Shown one piece after another: positions 44,830-56,640 of a DNA stretch of 64,000 nt. This DNA is from Chelydra serpentina (Eukaryota > Chordata > Testudines > Chelydridae): positions 6,722,001 to 6,786,000 of the forward strand of contig JBAIAC010000059.1 in NCBI GenBank assembly GCA_037349315.1, read 5' to 3'. The notes under the pieces are model-generated. The model worked only from the letters and a program-made list of their open reading frames with translations, was not told where the DNA came from and did no database searches. The position numbers were made by a program, and so were the translations under genes. Position 1 is the stretch's first letter, and each line of letters begins with the position of its first letter.

Positions 44830-45339
44830 GGACTACTCAAGTGTTTAAAGTTAAGCATGTGCTTACATGCTTTCCTGGATTGGGGTGAGAATGCTCAGCA
44901 CCTTGCAAGATTGAGCCCATATGCAAAATGATCTTCTATTCTCTTGTACCAGAGGAATTGTGTTTGTATCTGATGGAAAAAAACAATGAGGGTTGTTTTT
45001 AGAAAAAATATTGCATGAACATCTTAGTCACAGGGTTTTTTCCTTATGTAATTTAATAGAATAATATGTTCACCTAATACAATACTTATAAATTTGGCAC
45101 AGATCTAATTGACTAATAATTCAGCAAAATGACTAATTGGTGCAGTTAGCTATTCTAAGCATCAGACGTTCTGAGCAGTGAATTGTGTTTATTAGTGACA
45201 GCTGAAAACTTCTGAGTCTCAACATGTAATAAAATAGTATATTTTAAAAAAATAATTGTGATAGTACACAATAGTGTAGTATTAATTTTCGCCAAATTTG
45301 AATGGTGCAAGTATCAAAGAAAGACCACATCCGGTATTC

Positions 45340-45545
45340 AGTATGAAATCAATTGAATCAGGTAAAAATTAGACTGAATATCAGGACAACATTTCTAACC
45401 TGAGGCCTGTTAGAATGTGGCATAGTCTCATAAGGGAGGTAGTAGAAGCCCATCGCTCAATTCCTTTAAAATTGGTTTGGAAATAGAATGGAGGGACCAA
45501 TCCTTCACTGACTGGAGGATGGAATAAGTGACTTTATAAATTTTT
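45340..45545 (+). mobile_element. CR1 LINE fragment, diverged
   Basis: TTAGACTGAATATCAGGACA, TCATAAGGGAGGTAGTAGAA and CAATTCCTTTAAAATTGG follow the sense order of the CR1 region just before its 3' end. Old copy. Confidence 0.7.
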
Positions 45546-47208
45546 CCCACCACCAGTTTCTTTGCGAAGACTTCAGGAAAAGACCATACAGATTTGTGAT
45601 TTTGTTAATATCACTCTGTATTCACCCTTGTGGCGAAAGCCACAATCCTGCTGTCCTTTCACAAACACTTCTAAGTCATGCAATTCAGATACAGTTTAAT
45701 TGCTTGACTGTGGTACAGATGTGTTAGCATTAAAATGGCCTACTTTATTGAGAAAGCAACTTAATATAACAGCATGCAAACAGTAAACAATGCTGCATTA
45801 AAACTACTGCGTATATATAAGTATCACAACGAAGTTTCATTACAAAAATTAGGTCCCCAAAGCTTTCTTAACAATGCTGAAGAAGAGCTCTGTGTGCTCA
45901 AAAGCTTGTCTCACTCACCACCAGAAGTTGTTCCAATAAAAGATATTACCTCACTCACCTTGTCTCGCTAATATCCTGGGACCAATCCAGCTACAACAAC
46001 AATGCATTAACCAACTACAGTTACTTTATGTACTGGAAAGGTTTAATTGCAATAGTTTACATACGTTACTGAAACACTATTGAATAACACAACTGAAATA
46101 TTTCACAGAATATGATATCATACTTCACTGTGAAAGTGTCGAATATGCCAACAATAACCAGGAGAGGCAGGGTGTGCTTTGCTTACACTATTTTGAGTCA
46201 GGTACAACCTTTTCTGTACCCGCTGCTGCTAACAGGCTCAAGCATATGTTTACATGTCTGTTTTGTCAACCCACTTTCAGCTGTCACCAACCTTCACAGA
46301 TAATAATAATAAACACCAAGCACACCCACAAGGAGATAATTGGGAGTGGGGAAAATGCACGCAGAGGGCTTGGAGTTCCAGGAATATACAACCACGTAAC
46401 CTTGCTACTTTTTGCTACATAAATCATCTTTAGCACAGACAGTAACATGCAATTCTGATTTTCAGGTGTGATTTTTATTGTGTATCTTAACAGATCTTTC
46501 AGAAAAAGCACAAGAAATATTGGTAATGTAGTGTCTCTCTTATTTACAGAGTACATAAAATACATGTTTATAAAAGCCATTAAATCTGCAGTTGAAGGCA
46601 TGTGGGTTAATTTATATAGACCAACACAATTAGATATATATTTTATGAAGCAAGAATTGCAACTCTTTTTTTGTGTGTTGCACATTTAATTATTGTAATC
46701 TTGAATTTTATAACCAAACAATGAAATGGGACTAATAATACCGGAAAGCATAAAATTATTAAAACTATTAGATGGCAGACAGATAGAATATGACAAAGTT
46801 GTTTTTAGCTAATAGATTCAGGGCAAACAAGCACAGATTTAGACTCAGATACAAAGAATTTAGCCCTCACAAATATTAAATGATCAGAGGGCTTTAGAAA
46901 GGAGAATATTTGTGATTCTGATATATGTATTATTTTGGCTCCAATATCTACGTACAATAGACTATTTTGCATGTGAACACATTTTTTAAAAATCTTATTC
47001 TAACCTAATTTTCACTTTGTATGAAACATTTAATCTGTGACTGCATTAACTTTAGAAAAATGCAACAATAGTTCTCACAATAAAATGATAAAAGACCACT
47101 AGGTAATGCTATAGAGAAGGCTACAAGTATTATTCAAGGCACTATTCTACTCTGGGATGTTCAGCACATTCAGAGGCTTTGAGTGAAGACAACATTATGA
47201 GAGGAGAC
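45546..47208. other. Intergenic, nothing recognised
   Basis: AT-rich. The 133-codon minus-strand frame at 46284-46685 has no recognisable domain. Confidence 0.45.
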
Positions 47209-47211
47209 TAA

Positions 47212-47503
47212 GGGCTAGTCTACACTTACCGGGTGGATCGGAGGCATCGGATTGATCTTCTGGGTTCGATTTATCGCGTCTTGTGTAGACGCGATAAATC
47301 GAACCAGGAAGTGCTCCCCCGTCGACGCTGGTAATCCAGCTCGCCGCGAGGAGTAAGCGCTGTCGACGGGGGAGCCTGCGCGCCGCGTGTGGACCACAGG
47401 TAAGTTCGAACTAAGAGACTTCGACTTCAGCTACGTTATTAACGTAGCTGAAGTTGCGTATCTTAGTTCGACGGGGGGGGGGGGGGTTAGTGTAGACCAG
47501 CCT
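47212..47503. mobile_element. Harbinger-like MITE, copy 2
   Basis: Left end GGGCTAGTCTACAC, right end GTGTAGACCAGCCT, with TAA at 47209-47211 and 47504-47506. Same order as copy 1 (11964-12260): GGTTCGATTTATCGCGTC, AGTGCTCCCCCGTCGAC, and the central hairpin ACTTCAGCTACGTTA / TAACGTAGCTGAAGT. A run of 14 Gs near the right end is specific to this copy. Confidence 0.75.
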
Positions 47504-49102
47504 TAAGGGAATAACAAAAATAAACAAATAAAAAGGTCTACAGCGAATATGTACTATATCTAATATTCATACATATTTCTGTCTAATGAAATAAAACCCA
47601 TCACTTTTTAAAGCCATTCAGTTTCACAACATTAGTGGCTTGGAGTAGTATCTGCTAAGTGAATCTGAAATATGAATTTAAAACATGTCCCCTGCAAAAT
47701 CAATGGACAATTCAAAGGTCAGTCACACTGATCAAGCATCATTTGTCTTAATTAATACAGCTTATTTGAACATAAAAAATACTCAAACCCTATCTTGAGA
47801 CCCTGCTGTAAAACAAAAGGGACCGATACTCTGCTGGTACAACTCCAATGACTTCAGTGGAGATACAACAGCAGCGAATTTGTTCCAAAGAGTAAACCTA
47901 AGTAGATTTTACTTAGAATGTTAGGACCGTATCCAGCAGTTGCTGGTCCACAGAAGCTCCATGAGCTTTCCTGAGCTATGCAGATGCACAGGCTGCTACT
48001 CCCTCTTGAGAGAGAAGAACCTAGCAACTAAGGAATGCTGAGGATTAGGCATTCTGTGAACACCCCTTTTCATGGACAGCCCATGGCTCCACCAGCCCAT
48101 TTGCAATATATAGCAACCCAGTTCTGTGGACATGCTATTTGGGAAACAGGCGAACTCAGTCAGCGATTCCCCTGACAGCCATTCACAGGCTCATTCTTCC
48201 CTGCCTGACTGAATGTCAGTCAGATGGAAAAAAAATTTGGAGGAGCCATAGCCTCAAGATCTTAGAACCTCAGTGGGTGACAACTCCATTTTGGAGGTCT
48301 CCCTCTGAGAAGCAGAGACTACTTGGCCTAGACACTTGCCCTTCCTCATTGTCAGACAAACAGTAACGGGGAAGGGGAGGATCCACCAGGACTCTGCCTA
48401 TTGCAGAGGGCTCCCTGCTACAAACAACCCAATGGTCATTATGGGGATGGAGAAGACCCACACAGCACCCCTGCATGGCTGTGATGGGAGATAGATGAAT
48501 TAAGAATTGGGAAGCAGAGCACTCTCTGCTCTCTTGGCATTTGTTAACACCCATGTTAAAGATTTTTCTTTCTGTCTTTTATTTCTTTTTTGATCCCTCA
48601 TGGCATATCAATATTCTCTCAGCCTTCTGTGGTCCTAGAAACCTGTGGGCCTTCATGTCACAGAAAGCCAGAGATTATTATGCTGGATTGGGCTCACAGA
48701 ATTTCAATGTAATCTTAAAACATTGTCCTTTAAAATTGCTACCATTGATGTGGAAATATTTAATCATTTACAAGAATTATAAATAAAGCCATAATTGACC
48801 TAAAACTTAAATCACCTCTAAGCCAATGGGACAAATTCAAATTCAGTTACACTGCTGTAAATCAGGAGTAACTGCACTGTAACCAAGAGCAAAATTTGAC
48901 TCAATTAGCTTCACATAAGGAAGGTGCAGGCCAAATATTAGTTGATAAAGAGAAAACTGACTACTGTATTCTATGTTTCTATTTTTTTTATATTAAAAGC
49001 AATAAATATTAGATATCTATAGATTAGATTTCATATTCATTTTATAGGCTATTTAAATCTATATAATCGGAAATATAAGCAGTGATCCACTGGCCTGTAA
49101 TA
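47504..49102. other. Intergenic with faint palindromic repeats
   Basis: Weak foldback traces at about 47818-47900 and 48828-48905; otherwise unrecognised AT-rich sequence. Confidence 0.4.
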
Positions 49103-49118
49103 TGTGTGTATATATATA

Positions 49119-49167
<49 letters not shown>
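49103..49167. repeat. (GT)n microsatellite
   Basis: GTGTGTATATATATATG followed by an uninterrupted GT run of more than 40 bp. Confidence 0.95.
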
Positions 49168-49170
<3 letters not shown>

Positions 49171-50504
49171 CTATTATACTGTTCTAGGTTTATAATAATT
49201 GTGTTCTCAGATAGTTATATAAGATTTTAGTTTACAAAAATTCTTGCTATAAAATGGATGTTCATATAAAAGTTTAAATTTTGTTTTGAAAAACAATATG
49301 AGATTTTATAGTCTCAAGTGTCCAACAATTACTGTACTATTAGTATGTCACAATTCTGTCCATTGATTTGTTTTAGATGGAATTTACTGACACAAAAAAT
49401 TGTCAATTACATCATTAGCAGAGCAACCCATAATAAGAATTAAGACGAATGCACAAATGCAGGAAACAACTAGTTTTGCTGTTCGTAATCTTTCTTCCAT
49501 GCAACTGTCGTCCCTAAAAAAGTGCTCTCCTGAAAACAAAGGCAGTTAAAAATATATACTTTGCTCATATAATATGTTCAATGTGTGTGAGTGCCATGTC
49601 TTTCCAGCTGAATAAAATCTGTAAAAACAAAATTTTTACAGACTTGTTAAAGAACTGAGCAGTGGCATTCTAGCAATTACTGACATATAGGCTTATAGAT
49701 GGACAAAACACATGCCAAATAACCAAAGGAGGGAAATCTGCAACTTCCTGGCAAAGTATTAAACCATACTGTAACTATGGGTATATACAGAAGAACACTT
49801 CTGGCTCATGACTGGCTTTCAAAAAAATCCACCGCAGGATGAGTTCCTGTTGTTTATCTCCTCAAAATGTCAATAATACTGAGATCCAGAATGACATCAA
49901 CTAATCAGATAACATATACAAATTAGAGCATTCTGACTGGGAGCAAAAAGTCCAATTATTTACCTCTTTAAAAAAAAGAAAATAATTTTTCTTTTCTAAA
50001 CCTCTAACTTCATAAGCCCTTTAGAAACTCCGTTTAAAAGGAAAAGCTGCCATGCATTTGAAAACCATTACTAAAATGTAGGGATATCCAGATAGTCTCT
50101 GGACATTCAGAAAGTAAGTAACAATATAGATATTGATTACTTGGTTCAATGAACATCCTGGTTTATTGTTCCTTGAATTAACTATTGACGTTATCTTTGC
50201 CTCGGTCAATATTTATCTCTCAGAGTAATGAATCTCAATAAGCACCTCAACCGAAGTTAATATCAGCTTATTATTTAACATCACTTAGTATCCATGGAAG
50301 AACATCATTGCTTGATTTAACACTAATGTACTACACTGAAAAACAAATAAGCAAAAACTGTAAAATAAAATATTTAGCGCTTTAGATAATGAGTAACATA
50401 AAGCTGTTATGAATAATTCTTACCAGCATTGCATTTCTTCAGATAAACTGATTCAAGAGACCATAGGCATGGTTCTCCTTTCACCTACACTAATTTTACA
50501 CTGG

Positions 50505-50760
50505 TGTCATTCATAGAGTTTGAGGCCAGAAGGGACCACTATGGCCATCTGGTCTGACCTGCAGCATAACACGGGCCAAAAATGTTACCCAGTTATTCCA
50601 GCCCTAAAAGAATTTTTTTTCTTTCCAACTGTGTAAGTGAATAGGAGCATCTCTCTTAGAAAGACATCTAAATCTTGATTTTAAAACTCTAAGTAATGAT
50701 TAATTTACTACTCTCCTTGGTAACCACTGGTTTCAATGGCAGTGTTCCTGATTTAGACTC
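50505..50760 (-). mobile_element. CR1 LINE 3' fragment
   Basis: TCATTCATAGAGTTTGAGG, CAGAAGGGACCACTATGG, CATCTGGTCTGACCTGCAGC in antisense CR1 order, diverging toward 50760. It lies within the zone that a long PARVA 3' UTR would cover. Confidence 0.8.
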
Positions 50761-51381
50761 ATGCAATGTGATCTACTAGTATGGACACCTATGCCTATCC
50801 AACTGAGGCCTGATAGAGGTGTGAAAGGAGAAGCAGGCCCCATGTCTCCTGTGTGTCTTACAACTGAAAATGTAAAATCATCACAGCTCTTATGTGTCAT
50901 GATTAGAGCGGCAAAATGTTCATCTAAAACTTCCACAGACACTTGTATTGTAACAATCTCAGCAAGTCTGAGTTAATGTCAAACAATGCTTTAGAATGTG
51001 AAGGGTGGAGGACTGTTTCTAGAAAATAACAATCATACTTTTGTGTGATGTACATTGTACAACAAAACAATTCAATCATGAACTAACCAAGGGGATAGAC
51101 ACTGCCTTCCTTTATGTAATAAATCTAAACTAGCAACACAGTAGGCCTGCAGCTCACTGTATAAAATAGACTATAGAGAAAAACAGGCACTATTTTACTT
51201 TCTATTAAATTTATATAATTTCTTTCTAAAGCAAAGGCAAAACATCAGTGTTAAAAAAAAAAAAAAGAAGCTTAGCCCGTATTATTTAGGCTACAGTATT
51301 TAAGTGCTATCCCATCTAATAGTTTTACAAATCAGTATGACACACTACAAACTTTACTTTTCTTGATCATTTTTTACCACT

Positions 51382-51387
51382 TTTATT
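51382..51387 (-). terminator. Candidate PARVA polyadenylation signal (AATAAA)
   Basis: Minus-strand AATAAA in AT-rich sequence about 1.17 kb downstream of the PARVA stop codon. It is the first canonical hexamer I found in that direction. An ATTAAA variant also occurs nearer the stop, around 52170. Neither has a clear GU-rich element that would decide the matter. Confidence 0.3.
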
Positions 51388-51424
51388 AAAATGTGTATGC
51401 TCAAACACTCCTTACTACTCTTAC

Positions 51425-51600
51425 ACTATATGGCTTTTGGCCTAATTTTTCAAAAGTGAGAGTGATCTTGCGTGCTTCCATTTTTGGGTGCCTAACTTGA
51501 AGCACCCTAAAGAGGTCTGATTTTCAGTAAGTATTGAGCACCCACTTTCTGAAAAATCAGGCTCCTTTAAGGTCTTTAATTGGGAACCCACTTTTTTTTT
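51425..51600. repeat. Foldback repeat fragment (AGGCACC type)
   Basis: CTAATTTTTCAAAAGTGAG, TTTTGGGTGCCTAACTTGAA and CTGAAAAATCAGGCTCCTTT: diverged relative of the palindromes at 3495 and 12270. Confidence 0.45.
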
Positions 51601-52555
51601 AAATGTAGGCTTTAATTATTAATTCCTTGTGCCCTTCCAACATACTGCATAATTTATACCAATTATATTTTTCTAAACTGTTCATTCTAAGTAAAAACAA
51701 TTCCTTTACTTCAGTTTCTACTATCCCTGGGTGTCCTTGTAGGACAGATCCTATACTTATGAAGAGGCTGTATTATAAGGTTTTGACACTGTACTGAATT
51801 TTGTACTTTGCAGTAAAGGTCTTTTCATTGCACAAAATCAAGCAGACAAGCTGTAAAGAGTGCTGTTCCAATTGATCGACAATGCACATTTAAATCAGAA
51901 CATCACATCATTACAAGTCTGAAGGAATAAATATCAGTTAGTACCCAGAAAATTCAAGCCTTGATTTATACAAGAGCATAAAAAATTAACCGGGTTTGGT
52001 GCCTTTTACAGATTTCTTCTTCTTAGCTCCAATGTAAACCATCACATCCTACTTATCCTTCCATACACATTTAGTAAGTTAGCAGGATCCCCTGATGCAT
52101 CCATCTTATTATGGATAGAAGATATTATCCTCTCTCAGATTAGAAAAAGAACTGATTTTTTTTCCAAATTAATATTTAATATACAACTGAAGATAAACTC
52201 CTACAATTGGTTCCAAAGTCCAGTCTAATTAAAGCTATCAAGTCTACTGCTTGTTGATCGGAGTATTTTAAAACAGAGTAGAGAAATATTAATCAGAGAT
52301 GGATTTCCCAAAAAGGTACCTAGTTATCTTCCTTCAGACTTTTTACTTCATCATTTCACTTGGTTTAATGTAGCCCCAATTTTAAGCATATGGTATAATA
52401 AGTGTAGCAAGAATAATCAGTTCAAAACACTTCTGAGAAATGATTCAGTTCCTTTAAAAAATACAAATGCAAAGGAATGACCGTGAAGCATATATGATTG
52501 TTTGTTGTGATGGGTTGCTTTGTTAACAGCCGTTCATCTGTCCCAAATAAATTCC

Positions 52556-52632
52556 TCACTCCACATTCCGGTATTTGGTAAACAAATTGTACAGCACTCT
52601 CAGTGTGGACTTCAAGTCACAATTTACAATAT
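52556..52632 (-). CDS. PARVA: alpha-parvin (PARVA), terminal coding exon with stop codon
   Basis: The last coding exon, minus strand. The acceptor is a pyrimidine-rich run ending TTTTTCTAG just above 52632. The first two bases (AT) complete the split Asp codon. The exon then encodes IVNCDLKSTLRVLYNLFTKY and RNVE, followed by TGA at 52558-52556. This is the exact end expected for alpha-parvin (C-terminus ...KYRNVE) and completes CH2. The intron before it is about 7 kb and full of repeats, including a 950-bp and a 1.3-kb G/C-rich element. The five exons together give about 126 residues, roughly the last third of a protein of about 372 residues. Confidence 0.96.
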
Positions 52633-53089
52633 CTAGAAAAAGGAGGAAAAAAGGTAAAATCAGCTCTTTTCATGACATCCAGGAAGCACCCAGAAAAAAT
52701 GCCCGTCCTTTTTACATGCAAGTACAGTCTTCTCTCCTCAGTCTCATCCCCAAATACACAACCACAAACGTAGGAAGCACGGGTATCGAAACTGGACAAA
52801 TATAAGGACGATTTTGACCAGGCCATCAACCCAGCCATCAATTTTGCAGCCACAATTGTAGGTATAGATAAATACAGAACACACAACTTCCTGATTTGCA
52901 AATACTGTCAGCTAGTTAGATGTCTACATGCCAAAAAATTAGCACCCATGATTATTTGTACCTACAAAATTGCACCCACATTTGATTGTGGGTGAAAAAT
53001 TGCAGGTACAAATCTGGAAGCTGGGCCTGATCCTCCAGTGGGACTCTTCAGATATGGAGGGGCTGTAGGATTGGGTCCATACTGAATAA

Positions 53090-54038
53090 AACGTAGTCTG
53101 TTTCGTTGTTTCATTGCTGATCAATTAGAGAACATGCTCATTTAAAGTTGCAAAATGCTCTCTTCTAACGTCGTTTGACAGCCGCCTGCTTTGTCCACTG
53201 CTTGCAGGAAGAGCAGCCTGTTGCAGCTAGCTGGTGGGGGCTTGGAACCAGGGTGGACCGGTAGCCCCCCCATCAGCTCCCCGCTCCCCTAAGTTCCCTG
53301 TCCATCCCCCAACTGCCATGTGCTGCTTCTGCCCTCTGCCTTGGTGCTGCTCCCCGGAGCCTCCTGCTTGCTGTGCAGGGGGAGAGAGAGGGGACTAATG
53401 TCAGGGTATCCCCTTCCCCCCTGCTCCTGCACCCTGCTTACCCCATCCCCATAGAGCAGGGGCGGGAGGGACACACGACAGGGCTCAGGACGGAGCTCGG
53501 CAGCTGCTGTCTCAACTTGCTGATCTAAGTAAAAAGGCAATGTACTTAAGAGTGGGGTCAGCATACTTAAAGAGGCAATGCGCATCTCTCTCTCTCACAC
53601 ACACACGGTGTGTGTCTCTATCTGCCATGCTGTCTCCCCTCCCTCCATTCGAGCTGTCTTGTAGAGTGTGATGCTATATTAACAACAATGGGTTAACCCT
53701 TGAGGGCTCAGCCGAGTGCTAGCTCATCATTTAGCAGTAAGGCATTCCCTGGGAAATATCCCACCCCGTGACTTCACCACCTCAACCAAGCTTCACAATT
53801 ATCATCGCTGTGTACCAGTATTAAATTGTTTGTTTAAAACTTATACTGTGTGTGTGTGTATATATATAAAAAAAAAATCTAGTCTTTTGTCTGGTGAAAA
53901 AAAATTCCCTGGACCCTAACCTCCCCCCCCCCGATTTACATTAATTCTTATGGGGAAATTGGATTCATTTAACATCGTTTCGCTTAAAGTCACATTTTTC
54001 AGGAACATAACTACAATGTTAAGCGAGGTGTTACTGTA
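53090..54038 (-). mobile_element. Large turtle repeat (about 950 bp), probable DNA-type element
   Basis: Read on the minus strand it starts TACAGTAACACCTCGCTTAA, passes a CCCCATAAGAATTAATGTAA block, a TATATATACACACACAC microsatellite (53847-53870 on plus), a GTGTGTGTGAGAGAGAGA block (about 53585-53610) and a G-rich middle, and ends near CAACGAAACAGACTACG. I recall this order as a repeated unit in turtle genomes. The left end is diverged and no target duplication was found. The superfamily is not known to me. It lies in the last PARVA intron. Confidence 0.6.
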
Positions 54039-54560
54039 CTCTAATGGTCCAATCCAACCAAACCCATGCATGGTTTTCTGAGCTATGCAAGCTGTAGAGG
54101 GCTGTGGACAGTGGTTACATGGGACGCCAGCTGCAGAAGCCATACAAAAAAAAAAGCTTCATTTTCAGAATCGAGTAATTAGGGAGCCTCCTGCATTTCA
54201 TGAAGGGACTATGCCACCTAATGGAATTAATGAATCCCTAGGCCCCTTCACTTTGTGGCCCTTGGAAGAGCTAATAGGCAAGGCTATAAAATGTAAAAAG
54301 TCCCAAAGGTGCTGGGAATCGAGGGAAGGGCATTTTCCCCACACAGCCCGGATTGCTAGTTATGGTCTGTCTTACTACCTCTAAAAAGGGGAGGTTCCCC
54401 CATCAAGCCTGGAGCTGGGAGTCTTGGAGTCACATGACCCCCTTTATTCCCTTAGAGAGGAGTCCTACAGAACTTAATGGAAAACTTTGCACAAATATTT
54501 TCAAGCCACCCCATAAAATGCATCTGAAAAATCCATCATCTCTATAGAATTCTACAGAAT

Positions 54561-55867
54561 TACTCCTGAGATCATTCTGCACCAAAAATTTAAAAATTCT
54601 GCACACAGTATTTTTAAATTCTGCAAAATTCTGCAAGTTTTATTTGTCAGTAAATAAATGCAGAGGCTCCAGCATGGCAGTGGGGAGCACAGACCACTGG
54701 CTACACGATGGTGGGAGATCACCCTGCAGACCCCTCATCCCCAGGACACGGACTCAGCAGTGAGGCTCCACTCGACCTTGACACAGCACAAGGTCTGGGT
54801 CTGCCCCAGAAACACCCTGGGGCCCTGCCCCTCTGCACCAGGCACACCAGGTGTGGGACAGGCAGGCTCAACGAGGCAGGATCCAAGTGTGGAGGGGCTC
54901 AGTGTGGGTGGGATCCAGGTGTGGGGTGAGAGGATTCTGTGTGGGACAATCTGGGTGCAGGAAGCTCAGTGGGAGGTCTAGGTGTGGGGGGATCTGGATG
55001 CACAGAGGCTCGGGGGGGGGGGGGGGGTTTCCAGGTGCAGGGGCAATGGGACTCTGCAGGGGTTTCCAGCTGAAAGTGGTTGGGGCTCAGCAGAGGTGCT
55101 GCGGAGTGGGGCTTGGTGGGGTGGGAGTCTGGGTGCAGCTAATTGGGGGTCAGTGGTGTGGGGGTCTGCATGCAGGGGCTCAGAGTCGTGCAGGGGGGAG
55201 GGGCTCATCAGGGTGGGGGTTTGAGTGCAGGGAGCTTAGTGGGGGGTGGTCTGGGTGCAGGGGTGGGGGTCTGGAGGAAGGGGGTCAAGAGGCAGTGGGG
55301 CTCCAGATGCAGGGGTTCTGGTTCAGTGGGGTGGGGTTCGGTATGGAGGGCTAGTGGAGTTCTGGATGTACACGGTGAGACTTGGCAGGGGTGTCTGAGT
55401 ATGGGAGGTCCGGATGCACAGGGGTAGGGTAGATGGGGGAAGCAGCTCCCGATACGGTGACCCCTCCCACCACAGTTGAGGAGCGATGGGGGCAGGAAGC
55501 AGGGGAGGATGCTGAGCATCCTGCAGCTGTGGGAGGTTTATGGGGGTGGGTCTGATGCAGCCCCAGACACTCCTTGCAGGGGAAGAAGTAGTCCTGTCCT
55601 CTCCTGCCTCCAGCCCAGACGGGACTAGCAGCTGATCCCAGCTCAGGTTAGGTGCCACTGGCTTGGGTGTCCCAAGCCCCGCGGTGATTTGCCTCTCCAC
55701 CAGCTGCTCCAGGTGCGTGAAATGATGCTAGAGAGTGGTGCATGACTGCTCTTGCATCTTCCCTTTGCTCCCCTTTTAGAAAGTCATTTTTCTGTGGGAA
55801 AGCAAAGAAATCTGTGGGGGACATGAATTCTGCACATGCGCAGTGGCACAGAATTCCCCCAGGAGTA
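54561..55867. mobile_element. Large non-autonomous element with G-rich tandem interior (1.3 kb)
   Basis: The ends TACTCCTGAGATCATTCTGC and (inverted) TACTCCTGGGGGAATTCTGT form an imperfect inverted repeat. Next to them are AAATTCTGC repeats on the left and TTCTGCACATGCGCAGTGG on the right. The interior (about 54880-55440) is a degenerate G-rich tandem array. TACAGAAT (54553) against TACAGGAT (55866) may be a 7-of-8 target duplication, but it overlaps the right end. Confidence 0.65.
54880..55440. repeat. Degenerate G-rich minisatellite
   Basis: Repeats of roughly 40-50 bp built from GGTCTGGGTGCAGGGGCTCA, GTGGGGTGGGGTTCTGGATG and similar, with a run of more than 14 Gs at about 55013-55027. Gives many spurious open frames on both strands. 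Confidence 0.7.
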
Positions 55868-56514
55868 CAGGATGGTTAAAAAAAAAACCTCTAGAAAGGT
55901 TAATCATTTCTATTCAATTCCATAACACTGAATTCTATTCATTTTATATAGAACCCTATTACATTTCTATAGAAACATAATTTTATCAGATTCTTCTCAT
56001 AATAGCTCATTTCCATGGCTGGCCTCTAAAATGGAGTGTCACCCAGAAGGAGCTGGCACTCGACAATGCTTGAAAATTCTTCTTCACTCAGTCAAGGATG
56101 AGGAGACACAGGCTGAGTGCAAAGATTCCCATGAGTCCTAGCAGAACTGATGGAATTCCAACCAGGATCTGGACTATCAGCCATGGAGTCTATCTTCTAC
56201 TGGAGTGTGCCCCTTAAATATTAGAGCTGGATGTCCTGAAAAGCTGGCTGCATTCTGGAGACCACAATTTAATTGTGTTTGTGTTCACGGTTTTAAATTA
56301 CACCCGCACCAAGTCTCTGCCTGCATTTGTGCTGTAACCCAACACCAACAGCCTTGCACCATGCAAGAACTTGCAAGATCAAGGCTTTCATTAAGGACCG
56401 ATGAACAGAGTTTATGAAATCACTTCTGCTGTATGCAGCTGGGGCCATTTTGGAAAGAAAATCATAATGACTAGTAAAGAAAACAATGATGGCCAAAATT
56501 GGGAACCTAAATTT

Positions 56515-56640
56515 AAGCTCTTCGGTCCATATTCACTTCAATGCAGGTTGTGCTCCTAAATCATTTAGGTGCTTTTGAAAATCCCATCCTTAGGCACCTA
56601 AACATGGACTTCAGAGTCTAACTTTCGGCTTCTCTTTCTG
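56515..56640. repeat. Foldback repeat fragment (AGGCACCTAA type)
   Basis: CTCCTAAATCATTTAGGTGC, TTTTGAAAATCCCATCCTTA, GGCACCTAAACATGGAC: same family as 3495-3649. Confidence 0.5.

Larger units (their letters stand above)
35834..44918. repeat. Foldback DNA element interrupted by the Tx1-type LINE
   Basis: The left end GGGCTCAATCCTGCA (35834-35848) and the right end TGCAAGATTGAGCCC (44904-44918) are inverted copies with one mismatch. The parts flanking the LINE (35834-35866 and 44830-44918, with AAAGTTAAGCATGTGCTTA) read as one short palindromic repeat of a type common in turtle genomes. The LINE therefore inserted into an older mobile element. Confidence 0.65.
51360..52555 (-). other. PARVA: PARVA 3' untranslated region (minimum candidate extent)
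   Basis: AT-rich sequence directly downstream of the PARVA stop codon, free of recognisable repeats. An AATAAA hexamer on the minus strand (51387-51382) would put cleavage near 51360 and give a UTR of about 1.2 kb. Further AATAAA motifs (for example 50167-50162) allow a longer UTR. Which one is used cannot be told from sequence alone. Confidence 0.4.

Noticed and set aside
1..49000. TEAD1 exons
   Set aside because: I expected TEAD1 from mammalian gene order and saw no TEA-domain or YAP-binding-domain exon; the gene probably starts beyond the left edge.
49103..49167. A CRISPR-like or other array of direct repeats
   Set aside because: Simple GT microsatellite; no spacers. No CRISPR is expected in a vertebrate genome.
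54658..55700. Gly/Cys-rich and Pro-rich frames up to 167 codons
   Set aside because: Products of a G-rich degenerate tandem array within a transposon in a PARVA intron.
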